In this document: piece after piece, positions 17,397-26,169 of the stretch
Numbering within the stretch: position 1 is the stretch's first letter
Layout: every line of letters begins with the position of its first letter
Assembly (NCBI GenBank): GCA_035645275.1
Contig: DASQMX010000002.1
Coordinates: 30,224-94,223 of the forward strand
DNA from: Paranoxybacillus sp035645275
GTDB lineage: Bacteria; Bacillota; Bacilli; Bacillales; Anoxybacillaceae
Direction of reading: 5' to 3'
Length of the DNA stretch: 64,000 nt
Translations under genes and position numbers: made by a program
The notes under the pieces: model-generated
Databases searched by the model: none
Seen by the model: the letters and a program-made list of their open reading frames with translations, nothing else
Told to the model about the DNA's origin: nothing

Positions 17397-18389
17397 TTAT
17401 GATAGCTTTACAACTGTTCTGCCGCGTAGTTTGCCTTTTAGAATATTCGATAATGCCTCAGGAAGTTGTTCAAGCGTAATTTCTTGTGCAATCGATTCTA
17501 ATAATTTATCAGGTTTTAAGTCGTTGGCCATTCGTTCCCAAATTTGTTTTCGCAATTTCATTGGGCAATAGACAGAATCGATACCAAGTAAATTGACTCC
17601 GCGAAGGATAAATGGAAAGACTGTTGTTGGAACATCTGCCCCTCCTGTTAACCCACTGACAGCTACGGAGCCGTTATATTGGATTCTGCTAAGGATGGAG
17701 GCAAGGGTTCTCCCGCCGACAGGGTCAACGGCTGCGGCCCAATATTGTTTATCTAACGGACGGATCTGTTCTGGACAAACTTCTTCACGCGAGAGAATTT
17801 CTTTTGCACCGAGCTCGCGTAAATATTCATGCTCTGTTTCTTTGCCTGTACTTGCGACAACATGATAGTTTCGTTTGGCCAACATGGAAACAGCGATACT
17901 TCCAACCCCGCCAGTTGCTCCTGTAACGAGTACTTTTCCTTTTTCAGGAGATAATCCATTTTCTTCTAAGCGATGGATCGACAAAGCTGCAGTAAACCCT
18001 GCCGTTCCTAAAGCCATGGCTTCTTTTAGTGTTAACCCTTTTGGAAGAGGGACAATCCAATCTCCAGGAATGCGGGCATATTCGCTGTAACCTCCGTAAT
18101 GAGACACGCCGATTTCATAGCTCGTTGCAATGACTTCGTCTCCTTCTTTAAAGCGCGGGTCATTCGAAGAAGCGACAATACCAGCGAGATCGATACCCGG
18201 GATAAACGGATAAGATTTAACAATTTTTCCATTCGGAATGCATGCCAATCCGTCTTTATAGTTGACGCTGGAATAAAAAACTTTAATGACGACATCTCCT
18301 TCTGGAAGGTCATCCATGGAAACGGTTTGTACATTCACTGTAAAATCTGTCTCCGTTTTGTTCACTACTAACGCTTTGAATTTGTCCAC
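17397..18389 (-). CDS. MDR-family NADPH oxidoreductase, acrylyl-CoA reductase AcuI/YhdH type
   Basis: 330 residues. GroES-like N-terminal domain with VNYKDGLA and FIPGIDLAG, then a Rossmann domain with the NADPH loop VTGATGGVGSIAVSML near 155. The zinc ligands of true alcohol dehydrogenases are absent, as expected for the quinone-oxidoreductase branch. YhdH/AcuI enzymes reduce acryloyl-CoA. GTG at 18389 is used because GAGGGGG lies 7 bases upstream; a longer frame to 18458 would run through the promoter and palindromic operator. Divergent from a ruined tetR gene that probably once controlled it. Confidence 0.85.
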   Translation of the reverse strand: MDKFKALVVNKTETDFTVNVQTVSMDDLPEGDVVIKVFYSSVNYKDGLACIPNGKIVKSYPFIPGIDLAGIVASSNDPRFKEGDEVIATSYEIGVSHYGGYSEYARIPGDWIVPLPKGLTLKEAMALGTAGFTAALSIHRLEENGLSPEKGKVLVTGATGGVGSIAVSMLAKRNYHVVASTGKETEHEYLRELGAKEILSREEVCPEQIRPLDKQYWAAAVDPVGGRTLASILSRIQYNGSVAVSGLTGGADVPTTVFPFILRGVNLLGIDSVYCPMKLRKQIWERMANDLKPDKLLESIAQEITLEQLPEALSNILKGKLRGRTVVKLS

Positions 18390-18447
18390 TTGACATCCCC
18401 CTCTTCGTTTTTTCATATTATTGTCTATAACGATAACAAAATGATTC

Positions 18448-18457
18448 TGACCGGTCA
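18448..18457. promoter_or_regulatory. Palindromic operator-like site TGACCGGTCA
   Basis: A perfect 10-bp palindrome between the divergent reductase and tetR starts. The position is typical of a TetR autoregulatory operator. Its natural regulator would be the adjacent tetR, now a pseudogene, so the reductase may be unregulated here. Confidence 0.45.
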
Positions 18458-18523
18458 AAATATTTTTGTCGTCAAAAATTGATGTATAATATCGTTATCA
18501 TTGAAGTTCGAGGGTTGGATTGG

Positions 18524-19163
18524 ATGAAGAAAAAAGCGGAAGAAAGGCGAGAACAAATTTTAACATGTTCACCGAGAAGTCTCCCACTTCTAAGCGAAGT
18601 GTAGGCAGGAGAGGTTCATGGGCTGCTTTTCAAGCGGTTTCAGATAAAGGATACGAAGCGGTTACATTGCAAGATATCGCTGATTATGCAGGTGTAAGCA
18701 AAGGGGTTACGAATTATTACTTTGAAAATAAGGAAGCGGTTTTTTAGCTTATTGGAATGGGTGACCGATCGGATTTATCAACATGAGTATAAAGCGGTTA
18801 GTAAGCAAACAACAGCGATCGAAAATTAGAGGCATATATCCATTCTGTTTTTATTGATCAAGAAAAAATAAAAAGTTTTACAAAGTTTATCTTGATTTTA
18901 TCGCTCAAGCTAACCGAAATCTGCAATATCGACAAATTAATCTCAAGTTTTACGAAAACTGTTGGAAAATCGGACGCGCCATTGTTGCGCTTGGACAAAA
19001 GGAAGGAACCTTTTCGTCTAACATTTATGTGGATACAGCTGCAAAAATGATTCGCTCGATCATCGATGGATGTCTTATTCAATGGTTAATGTGTGACGAA
19101 GATCATCTTCATGAGTTTTATAAGAAGACTTGCTATGATGTTATTTTCAAGTATTTAAAATAA
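18524..19163 (+). pseudogene. TetR-family regulator, disrupted by a 56-bp insertion and frameshifts
   Basis: The start MKKKAEERREQILT is interrupted after ACC/ACG of the Thr codon and resumes 56 bases later at AAFQAVSDKGYEAVTLQDIADYAGVSKGVTNYYFENKEAVF, a typical TetR helix-turn-helix. After VF the frame shifts (SLLEWVTDRIYQHEYKA), and further shifts follow near 18825 and 18870 before the C-terminal part (FYENCWKIGRAIVALGQKEG to DVIFKYLK) ends at 19163. The intact protein would have had about 195 residues. It has no intact ligand domain and must be inactive. Confidence 0.85.
18565..18620 (+). mobile_element. 56-bp insertion resembling a minimal IS200/IS605-type element, copy 1
   Basis: Exactly 56 bp interrupt the tetR reading frame after ATTTTAAC. 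The insert holds an imperfect hairpin (TCTCCCACTT...AGGCAGGAGA) and ends in GGTTCAT. A near-identical copy is at 31609-31664, also after ATTTTAAC. There is no target duplication. Insertion 3' of a fixed short motif and a subterminal hairpin are hallmarks of IS200/IS605 elements; this looks like a non-autonomous derivative lacking tnpA/tnpB. Confidence 0.65.
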
Positions 19164-19224
19164 ATTCCTTATATTTATCGCTTTTTTGCCGTAACGTTTA
19201 CTAAAAATTCGTATCCTCACACAT

Positions 19225-19256
19225 AAAAAACCCCCGCTTTTTAAAACAGAGCGGGG
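19225..19256 (-). terminator. Rho-independent terminator of the SPFH gene pair
   Basis: CCCCGCT pairs with AGCGGGG and is followed on the minus strand by a T-run. Confidence 0.8.
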
Positions 19257-19267
19257 AATTCGTTGCT

Positions 19268-19441
19268 TTATTCCTCTGTTTTCTTTTTTTCTTTTTTCAG
19301 GCGTCCTTCACGTCTTGCAGCATCACGCAACAAAAATTCAATATGCGCGTTGACGCTGCGAAATTCTTCTTGCGCCCAGCGTTCAATGATTTCATATAGT
19401 GCAGGGTCGATTCGTAACGGGAAACTTTTCTTTTTTGCCAT
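19268..19441 (-). CDS. Small ribbon-helix-helix (Arc-like) protein
   Basis: 57 residues, MAKKKSFPLRIDPALYEIIE then RWAQEEFRSVNAHIEFLLRDA and a lysine-rich tail. A short beta strand (SFPLRI) followed by two helices, with SVNAHIEFLL as the second, is the Arc/MetJ DNA-binding pattern. The start at 19441 has GTGGAGTG upstream. It lies 15 bases after the SPFH stop in the same operon. It may regulate that operon or act with the SPFH protein; neither is shown. Confidence 0.7.
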   Translation of the reverse strand: MAKKKSFPLRIDPALYEIIERWAQEEFRSVNAHIEFLLRDAARREGRLKKEKKKTEE

Positions 19442-19456
19442 ATCACTCCACAACCA

Positions 19457-20299
19457 TTAATATAAGCTTCCGGTATTAATCACCGGCTGTGCTCCGCGAT
19501 CAGAAATAATCGCTACCATGAGATTATTGACCATATTTACTTTTCTTTCTTCATCTAACTCAAGAACGCCTTCTTTGTCAAGATGCTCAATTGCCATTTG
19601 TGCCATCGAAACGGCACCTTCCACAATTTTTTTGCGTGCTGCCAAAATCGCTGCGGCTTGCTGGCGTTGTAACATTGCACTGGCGATTTCTGTTGAATAA
19701 GCCAAGTGAGTAAGGCGTGCTTCAATCACTTCAACCCCTGCGACGGTGAGACGCTCTTGCAGCTCTTTTGCTAATACATCAGAAACGATATCTGCGTTAC
19801 CTCTTAATGTAATATCGTCATCTTCAAATGTATCATAAGGATATTTTGTTGCTACATGACGAATGGCTGTTTCACTTTGAATTTCTACGAACTCTTCATA
19901 ATTGTCTACATCAAAAATGGCTTTTGCTGAATCGATGACTTTAAATACGATTACTGCAGCAATTTCAATCGGATTTCCTTCAACGTCATTGACTTTTAAT
20001 TTGCTGCTGTTAAAGTTGCGAACACGGAGAGAAACGGTTTGACGAATCGTTAATGGAACAGTAAGAAACAAACCGCTGTCGCGAATGCTTCCTAAATAAC
20101 GACCAAAAAAGGTGATGACTTTTGCTTGGTTTGGTTGAACAATTGTAATTCCTGTCGCTAAAACAAGAGCGATGGCGACAAGTAATACAGCCGGGATAAT
20201 GAGTTGTTGCACGAATGTAAAAGCAGCGCCGATAAGAAGGATAACAATCAGCAAAATCCCGACAAACCCATTCATATACCATGCTTTTACTTCTTTCAT
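19457..20299 (-). CDS. SPFH/Band 7 membrane protein (stomatin/prohibitin family)
   Basis: 280 residues. An N-terminal hydrophobic hairpin (~10-50) anchors the protein. A Band 7 domain follows (~55-230: VQPNQAKVITFFGRYLGSIRDSGLF, then LRVRNFNSSKLKVNDVEGNPIE), with a C-terminal coiled-coil segment (ILAARKKIVEGAVSMAQ). It lacks the long flotillin tail of YuaG. Family members assemble into large membrane rings and scaffold proteases or lipids. Paired with the RHH gene downstream. Confidence 0.85.
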   Translation of the reverse strand: MKEVKAWYMNGFVGILLIVILLIGAAFTFVQQLIIPAVLLVAIALVLATGITIVQPNQAKVITFFGRYLGSIRDSGLFLTVPLTIRQTVSLRVRNFNSSKLKVNDVEGNPIEIAAVIVFKVIDSAKAIFDVDNYEEFVEIQSETAIRHVATKYPYDTFEDDDITLRGNADIVSDVLAKELQERLTVAGVEVIEARLTHLAYSTEIASAMLQRQQAAAILAARKKIVEGAVSMAQMAIEHLDKEGVLELDEERKVNMVNNLMVAIISDRGAQPVINTGSLY

Positions 20300-20401
20300 T
20301 GGCAGTCTCTCCTTATATTATTTTTATATCAATATGATATCACTTTTTGAAAAATATGTAAATAATAAATGTGCATTCAAAGGAAAAGAAACTATTATAT
20401 T

Positions 20402-20435
20402 AAAAATAAAAAAGCCGAGAGATTTATCCCTCGGT
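20402..20435 (-). terminator. Terminator overlapping the end of the membrane-protein gene
   Basis: GCCGAGAGATTTATCCCTCGGT forms a hairpin that overlaps the last codons of the minus-strand gene; a T-run follows on the minus strand. Confidence 0.75.
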
Positions 20436-20897
20436 CATGAAACGATTGTTTTGCGATTTTTGCAGAAATGATTGGTACCCATAAATCATAACAGCATATG
20501 AAAGAAAAGAAAGAAAAACATGGATAGGTTTAAAGTTGACTAATTTATATACTTTGAGCCGTTGAAAGAGAGCTGTTAAAGGATAGGCGAATGTGTAATC
20601 CATCATCGCATTGGTTATAAGATATAACCAAAACTTACCGTACGTAAAATGAAAAATCCATATGGTTCCTACGAAAAAAGGACCAAAAATAAAGCTTAAA
20701 TCGTTCGAAATTTTTCGTTTTAGGCATCCTTTTACCGTCCACCATTTATATGGAATCGACAACATGCTCATCAATACGACCAATAATGACGCAAAGAAGG
20801 AAACAGGGAGGAATTTCTTTAAAGAGTTTTTTGGTAAAAAGAAAAATGTAGACCAAGACAAAATGATAAGAATTATTCGAATTAAAGTCGGTAACAT
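20424..20897 (-). CDS. Small multi-pass membrane protein (CBO0543-like)
   Basis: 157 residues with about five hydrophobic segments: IRIILIILSWSTFFFLP, the LPVSFFASLLVVLMSML region, FIFGPFFVGTIWIFHFTYGKFWLY, and a final FLSFLSYAVMIYGYQSF. The motif GPFFVGTIWIFHFTYGKFWLY followed by NAMMDYTFAYP resembles the CBO0543 family found in spore formers. No function is known. Monocistronic. Confidence 0.6.
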   Translation of the reverse strand: MLPTLIRIILIILSWSTFFFLPKNSLKKFLPVSFFASLLVVLMSMLSIPYKWWTVKGCLKRKISNDLSFIFGPFFVGTIWIFHFTYGKFWLYLITNAMMDYTFAYPLTALFQRLKVYKLVNFKPIHVFLSFLSYAVMIYGYQSFLQKSQNNRFMTEG

Positions 20898-21034
20898 TTT
20901 CAGTTTCCCTTTTCTTTTCTTATACCATTATGTTGTCGAAAAAAAGCAGTATTATTCTTGCATGTATAAGCAACATGACTAATGACTACTTTAATCTATT
21001 ACCAAGTCACTATATTAACTTGTTAAAATATAGT

Positions 21035-21071
21035 AAAAATCGTTGACAATCAAAAAATCAAACCATACAAT
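21035..21071 (+). promoter_or_regulatory. hut promoter with overlapping cre-like site
   Basis: TTGACA (21043-21048), 17-base spacer, TACAAT (21066-21071): a near-consensus sigma-A promoter. The 14-mer at 21035-21048 matches the catabolite-responsive element consensus TGWAANCGNTNWCA at 12 of 14 positions and covers the -35 box, so CcpA binding would block RNA polymerase. In B. subtilis the hut operon is under catabolite control. Confidence 0.6.
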
Positions 21072-21123
21072 AACAATAAGTTAATAGTTTATTTAGAAAA
21101 TTTAAAAAATAGGTGTGTATAGT

Positions 21124-21573
21124 ATGCTTAAGCAGGCAAAAGGAAGAATAGGGAGAAATGCAGTGCTGCTCGCTCTGATGGAAGAAGAGGAAGAAGCAGA
21201 AATAATCGCTCATTTAGATGCGCTAGAGTGGCGATATTGCAAAGGAAAAGTTGGTTCGATGGAGCTGCAAAAAATTGTCGCTTCCATTGAAACCGCTGCG
21301 AAGCGGAATCATATTGTGAACAGCGATTTATATCGGGAAATGCATGCGTTATATCATGCTGTCATTGAGGCAGTGTACGGCATAACGAGAGGGCAAGTAG
21401 AGTTAGGAGATTTAATGAGAACAGTCGGTCTTCGTTTCGCTGTTGTTAGAGGAAAACCGTATGAAAATAGTGATGAAGGCGAATGGATTGCTGTTGCCTT
21501 GTACGGTACAATCGGCGCACCGGTTCGCGGACTGGAACACGAAACGATTGGACTGGGAATTAACCATATTTAA
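21124..21573 (+). CDS. hutP: HutP, histidine-dependent RNA-binding antiterminator of the hut operon
   Basis: 149 residues, very like B. subtilis HutP across its whole length: GKVGSMELQKIVASIETAAK, HALYHAVIEAVYGITRGQ, and the C-terminal TVGLRFAVVRGKPYE...GTIGAPVRGLEHETIGLGINHI. With L-histidine and Mg2+ the hexamer binds NAG triplets in nascent RNA and prevents termination ahead of hutH. ATG at 21124 follows AGGTG with 8 bases spacing. First gene of hutPHUIG, and its own transcript ends at the attenuator when histidine is absent. Confidence 0.95.
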   Translation: MLKQAKGRIGRNAVLLALMEEEEEAEIIAHLDALEWRYCKGKVGSMELQKIVASIETAAKRNHIVNSDLYREMHALYHAVIEAVYGITRGQVELGDLMRTVGLRFAVVRGKPYENSDEGEWIAVALYGTIGAPVRGLEHETIGLGINHI

Positions 21574-21652
21574 TTAGCCTATAGTTTTTTAGTTCAGTAG
21601 GAGGCTACATTCACAAACACGGGTTTTGTGGATATAGCCTCCTTCTTTATTT
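21573..21652 (+). promoter_or_regulatory. HutP-dependent attenuator between hutP and hutH
   Basis: A strong terminator hairpin (AGGAGGCTACATTCACAAA paired with TTTTGTGGATATAGCCTCCT, 21599-21643, then a T-rich tail) lies between the genes. Immediately upstream are five NAG triplets (TAG at 21575, 21582 and 21590, CAG at 21595, TAG at 21598), the kind of site HutP binds. This matches the known hut antitermination arrangement. Confidence 0.8.
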
Positions 21653-21680
21653 CTCTAAAGCGAGAAAGGGTGTGTATCTA

Positions 21681-23207
21681 ATGGTCATTTTAACGGGTCA
21701 TACATTAACGTTGGAGGAAGTGAAGCGGGTACTGTACCGTGACGAACTTGTTATAGCTTCTAAAGAAAGTATGGAAGCGGTCGAAAGAAGCAGAAAAGCT
21801 GTCGAGGATATCGTTGCCAATCAAAAAATCGTTTATGGCATTAATACTGGTTTCGGAAAGTTTAGCGATGTGCTCATTGATGCCGATGATGTCGAAGAGC
21901 TGCAATGGAATCTTATTCATTCACACGCGTGCGGTGTAGGAGAGCCGTTTCCGGAAGTAGTGTCCCGCACGATGCTGCTTCTTCGCGCCAATGCTCTTTT
22001 AAAAGGTTATTCTGGCGTCCGTCCGGTTGTGGTTGAACGGTTATTGGATTTGTTGAATGTGAAAATTCATCCGGTTATTCCGCAGCAAGGTTCACTTGGA
22101 GCAAGCGGTGATCTCGCTCCGCTTTCCCACTTGGCACTGGTGCTATTGGGAGAAGGGGAAGTATTTTATCACGGACAGCGGATACCAGCGATTGAAGCTT
22201 TAGCCAAAGAGGGAATCGCGCCGCTCACGCTAAAGGCGAAAGAAGGATTAGCGCTCATTAATGGCACACAAGCAATGACAGCCATGGGTGTTGTCGCATA
22301 TTTAGAAGCAGAGCAATTAGCATATGAAAGTGAAGCGATTGCAGCGCTGACGGTGGAAGGATTGCGCGGAATTATTGACGCTTTTGATGAGCGCGTTCAT
22401 CTTGCCCGCGGCTACAAACAGCAAACGGAAGTAGCAGCGAGAATCCGCGATTATTTAACGGATAGCCAACTAATCACAAGACAAGGCGAATTGCGCGTGC
22501 AGGATGCTTATTCTATTCGCTGTATCCCACAAGTACACGGCGCTTCGTGGCAGGCGCTCGACTATGTGAAAGAGAAATTGGAGATTGAAATCAATGCCGC
22601 AACAGACAATCCGCTTATTTTTGAGGACGGAGCGAGAGTGATTTCCGGAGGCAATTTTCACGGACAACCGATTGCCCTTGCGATGGATTTTATGAAAATT
22701 GCTGTTAGTGAGCTGGCCAATATTTCGGAACGGCGGATTGAGCGGCTTGTCAATCCGCAACTAAACGATTTGCCGCCATTTTTAAGCCCGGCGCCTGGAC
22801 TTCAGTCGGGAGCGATGATTATGCAATATGCCGCGGCTTCGCTTGTCTCAGAAAATAAAACGCTTGCTCATCCAGCAAGTGTTGATTCGATTCCATCTTC
22901 CGCCAATCAGGAAGACCATGTGAGCATGGGAACCATCGCTTCCCGTCACGCCTATGCCATCTTACAAAATACAAGACGAGTGCTTGCGATTGAACTCATC
23001 TGTGCGATGCAAGCGGTTGAATATCGCGGTGTTGAGAAGATGGCTTCAAAAACGCGAGTCTTTTATGAAGCAGCGCGGAAAATCGTGCCATCTATCACAA
23101 AAGATCGGGTGTTTTCCAAAGATATTGAAGCGGCGGCACAGTGGTTGAAAGACGTTGATTGGCCCTTTTTTCTGAAAACAATGGCAAAAACCAATCAATA
23201 TTCATAA
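21681..23207 (+). CDS. hutH: Histidine ammonia-lyase
   Basis: 508 residues; converts L-histidine to urocanate and ammonia, the first step of histidine degradation. The MIO cofactor forms from Ala-Ser-Gly in GSLGASGDLAPL (near residue 140). Other conserved blocks: GINTGFGKF, QDAYSIRCIPQVHGA, NPLIF and SSANQEDHVSMG. ATG at 21681 is preferred to GTG at 21672, which is too close to AAAGGG. Transcription depends on HutP antitermination. Confidence 0.97.
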   Translation: MVILTGHTLTLEEVKRVLYRDELVIASKESMEAVERSRKAVEDIVANQKIVYGINTGFGKFSDVLIDADDVEELQWNLIHSHACGVGEPFPEVVSRTMLLLRANALLKGYSGVRPVVVERLLDLLNVKIHPVIPQQGSLGASGDLAPLSHLALVLLGEGEVFYHGQRIPAIEALAKEGIAPLTLKAKEGLALINGTQAMTAMGVVAYLEAEQLAYESEAIAALTVEGLRGIIDAFDERVHLARGYKQQTEVAARIRDYLTDSQLITRQGELRVQDAYSIRCIPQVHGASWQALDYVKEKLEIEINAATDNPLIFEDGARVISGGNFHGQPIALAMDFMKIAVSELANISERRIERLVNPQLNDLPPFLSPAPGLQSGAMIMQYAAASLVSENKTLAHPASVDSIPSSANQEDHVSMGTIASRHAYAILQNTRRVLAIELICAMQAVEYRGVEKMASKTRVFYEAARKIVPSITKDRVFSKDIEAAAQWLKDVDWPFFLKTMAKTNQYS

Positions 23208-23221
23208 AGGAGGAAATGATG

Positions 23222-24895
23222 ATGAGTCAAACAACTTCTCGTCATATTAAAGCAAAAAAAGGCTTGGAATTGGAATGTAAAGGCTGGGAACAGGAAGCTG
23301 TTCTTCGTATGTTGTATAACAACTTAGACCCAAAAGTAGCTGAAAAACCAGAAGAACTGATTGTATATGGCGGCATCGGCAAAGCCGCAAGAAACTGGGA
23401 AGCGTTCGATGCGATTGTAAAAGCATTAAGAGAATTAGAAAAAGATGAAACACTTCTCATTCAATCAGGAAAACCGGTCGGCGTGTTTAAAACGCATGAA
23501 CGCGCACCGAGAGTGCTCATTTCTAACTCGGTCCTTGTGCCGAAATGGGCGAATTGGGAGCATTTTCATGAGTTAGATAAAAAGGGATTAATCATGTATG
23601 GACAGATGACGGCAGGCAGCTGGATTTATATTGGTACACAAGGAATTTTGCAAGGTACGTATGAAACATTTGCCGCTGTTGCAAAAAAGCATTTTGGTGG
23701 AACATTGAAAGGAATGTTAACGTTGACTGCTGGATTAGGCGGAATGGGTGGGGCTCAGCCTCTTGCTGTAACAATGAATGAGGGCGTTGTCATCGCTGTT
23801 GAAGTAGACCCAAGCCGTATCCAAAAACGGTTAGATACGAAATATTGCGACCGAATGACCGATTCGTTGGATGAAGCGCTGCTTTGGGCATATGAGGCAA
23901 AAGAAAAGGGGGAGCCTCTTTCCATTGGACTTGTCGGCAATGCTGCAGAAGTGCACCATGAATTATTAAAACGCGGTGTGAAAATTGATATTGTCACCGA
24001 CCAAACATCTGCACACGATCCGTTAAACGGTTATATTCCGGCAGGGATGTCACTAGATGAAGCAGCTGAATTACGAAAATCTAACCCTAATGAATACGTT
24101 TGCCGTTCGAAACAAAGCATGGCAAAACATGTCGAAGCAATGCTTGAGTTTCAACGGCGTGGGGCGATTGTCTTTGACTATGGCAACAATATTCGCCAAG
24201 TTGCAAAAGATGAAGGAGTCGAGAATGCTTTTGATTTTCCTGGATTTGTCCCAGCTTATATTCGTCCGCTTTTCTGTGAAGGGAAAGGACCGTTCCGCTG
24301 GGCGGCTTTATCCGGGGACCCAGAAGATATTTATCGGACGGATGAGCTCATTAAGGAATTGTTCCCGGAAAACAAAGCACTCATTCGCTGGATTGAGATG
24401 GCGCAAAAGAAAGTAGCGTTCCAAGGCTTGCCGGCACGGATTTGCTGGTTAGGGTACGGCGAACGGGTGAAAATGGGGCTTGCGATTAATGAATTAGTGC
24501 GTAAAGGAGAGTTAAAAGCACCGATTGTGATTGGCCGCGACCATCTTGATTGCGGTTCCGTTGCTTCCCCAAACCGTGAAACGGAAGCAATGAAAGACGG
24601 AAGCGATGCGGTAGGAGATTGGGCAGTATTGAATGCGTTAATTAACACGGCAGCCGGCGGCTCTTGGATTTCCTTCCATCATGGTGGTGGTGTTGGAATG
24701 GGTTATTCGTTGCATGCCGGCATGGTCGTTGTCGCTGATGGCACGGATTTAGCGAAAGAACGTTTGGAACGCGTCTTGACGACTGACCCTGGCATGGGGG
24801 TTATTCGCCACGCGGATGCCGGTTATGAGCGCGCCATTGAAGTAGCGAAAGAAATGAATATTACAATCCCGATGTTAAGGGGGGAAAGTTCGTGA
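23222..24895 (+). CDS. hutU: Urocanate hydratase
   Basis: 557 residues; hydrates urocanate to imidazolone propionate using tightly bound NAD+. Conserved TAGLGGMGGAQP (NAD site), IFDYGN-type YGNNIRQ, and the active Cys region LPARICWLGYGER near residue 410. Three in-frame ATGs (23216, 23219, 23222); the last has AAAGGAGG at 8 bases and is used. Begins 14 bases after hutH. Confidence 0.97.
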   Translation: MSQTTSRHIKAKKGLELECKGWEQEAVLRMLYNNLDPKVAEKPEELIVYGGIGKAARNWEAFDAIVKALRELEKDETLLIQSGKPVGVFKTHERAPRVLISNSVLVPKWANWEHFHELDKKGLIMYGQMTAGSWIYIGTQGILQGTYETFAAVAKKHFGGTLKGMLTLTAGLGGMGGAQPLAVTMNEGVVIAVEVDPSRIQKRLDTKYCDRMTDSLDEALLWAYEAKEKGEPLSIGLVGNAAEVHHELLKRGVKIDIVTDQTSAHDPLNGYIPAGMSLDEAAELRKSNPNEYVCRSKQSMAKHVEAMLEFQRRGAIVFDYGNNIRQVAKDEGVENAFDFPGFVPAYIRPLFCEGKGPFRWAALSGDPEDIYRTDELIKELFPENKALIRWIEMAQKKVAFQGLPARICWLGYGERVKMGLAINELVRKGELKAPIVIGRDHLDCGSVASPNRETEAMKDGSDAVGDWAVLNALINTAAGGSWISFHHGGGVGMGYSLHAGMVVVADGTDLAKERLERVLTTDPGMGVIRHADAGYERAIEVAKEMNITIPMLRGESS

Positions 24896-26169
24896 CGAAA
24901 CATTTTGATACGCTTATTGTTAACATCGGTCAGCTTCTAACAATGGAAGGGGATGGACCAGCAAAAGGGGAGAGAATGAAAACGCTCCCCGTTCTGGAAC
25001 ATGCCGCAGTCGGTATCAAGGACGGAAAAATCGCGTTTATCGGCAAAACCGCGGAAACGAAAAACTTTCATGCAGATACGATGATTGACGCTGGTGATAA
25101 GCTTGTTTCTCCGGGGCTTGTTGATCCGCATACACATCTTGTTTTTGGCGGATCACGAGAGCATGAGTTGGCATTAAAACAACAAGGAGTTCCGTATTTG
25201 GAAATTTTAAAAAGAGGCGGCGGTATTTTATCAACGGTACAAGCGACAAGAAAAGCAAGCGAGGAAGAGCTGTTCGAAAAAGCGAAGTTTCACCTTGATC
25301 GGATGTTGTCTTATGGCGTTACAACGGTTGAGGCGAAAAGCGGATACGGCTTGGATGAGGATACAGAGTTGAAACAGCTGCGGGTCGTAAAGCGTCTGCA
25401 AAACGAACATCCGGTTGACCTTGTTTCGACATTTCTTGGCGCGCATGCGATTCCGCCCGAGTATAAAAGCAATCCGGACGATTTTCTTGCTAGCATGCTG
25501 AAACTGCTTGATATCATTCAAAAGGAAGAGCTGGCTGAGTTCGTGGACATTTTTTGTGAAACAGGTGTCTTTACTGTAGAGCAGTCCCGCGCGTTTTTAC
25601 AAGCGGCCAAAGCAAAAGGGTTTAATGTGAAAATTCATGCTGATGAGATTCACTCGATTGGCGGAACGGAACTGGCGGTTGAATTAGGAGCGGTTAGCGG
25701 CGATCATCTTGTTGGCGCGTCAGATTCCGGCATTGAGCGGCTTGCTGGGGCAAATACGATTGCTGTGCTGCTTCCGGGTACTTCGTTTTATTTAGGAAAA
25801 GAAAAGTATGCTAGAGCTCGGGAAATGATTGAATCGGGTGCCGCAGTCGCTTTATCGACAGATTTTAATCCGGGCAGTTCGCCGACGGAAAACTTACAGT
25901 TGATCATGTCGCTCGCTGCTTTAAAGCTAAAAATGACACCGGAGGAAATTTGGCATGCGGTCACGGTGAATGCGGCTTACGCGATTAACCGCGGCGAGGA
26001 AGCGGGACGCATTGCTCTTGGAAGAAAAGCGGATATCGTCATTTGGGATGCGCCGAATTATGCTTACGTTCCGTATCATTATGGCGTGAACCATGTCAAC
26101 ACCGTATTAAAAGCGGGGAAAGTGGTTGTAGAAAGGGGCCGAAGCGATGCAGTCATTTCGCTTTCTTAA
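24892..26169 (+). CDS. hutI: Imidazolonepropionase
   Basis: 425 residues; metal-dependent amidohydrolase opening the imidazolone ring to N-formimidoyl-L-glutamate. Metal ligands in DPHTHLVFGG (HxH), HADEIHSIG and STDFNPGSSPTEN. The GTG start overlaps the hutU stop by 4 bases (GTGA), a translational coupling arrangement, with AAGGGGGGAAAG upstream. Confidence 0.96.
   Translation: MTKHFDTLIVNIGQLLTMEGDGPAKGERMKTLPVLEHAAVGIKDGKIAFIGKTAETKNFHADTMIDAGDKLVSPGLVDPHTHLVFGGSREHELALKQQGVPYLEILKRGGGILSTVQATRKASEEELFEKAKFHLDRMLSYGVTTVEAKSGYGLDEDTELKQLRVVKRLQNEHPVDLVSTFLGAHAIPPEYKSNPDDFLASMLKLLDIIQKEELAEFVDIFCETGVFTVEQSRAFLQAAKAKGFNVKIHADEIHSIGGTELAVELGAVSGDHLVGASDSGIERLAGANTIAVLLPGTSFYLGKEKYARAREMIESGAAVALSTDFNPGSSPTENLQLIMSLAALKLKMTPEEIWHAVTVNAAYAINRGEEAGRIALGRKADIVIWDAPNYAYVPYHYGVNHVNTVLKAGKVVVERGRSDAVISLS

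Noticed and set aside
17593..17865. Plus-strand frames within the reductase gene
   Set aside because: Shadows of the minus-strand coding sequence, with no ribosome sites and no recognisable domains.
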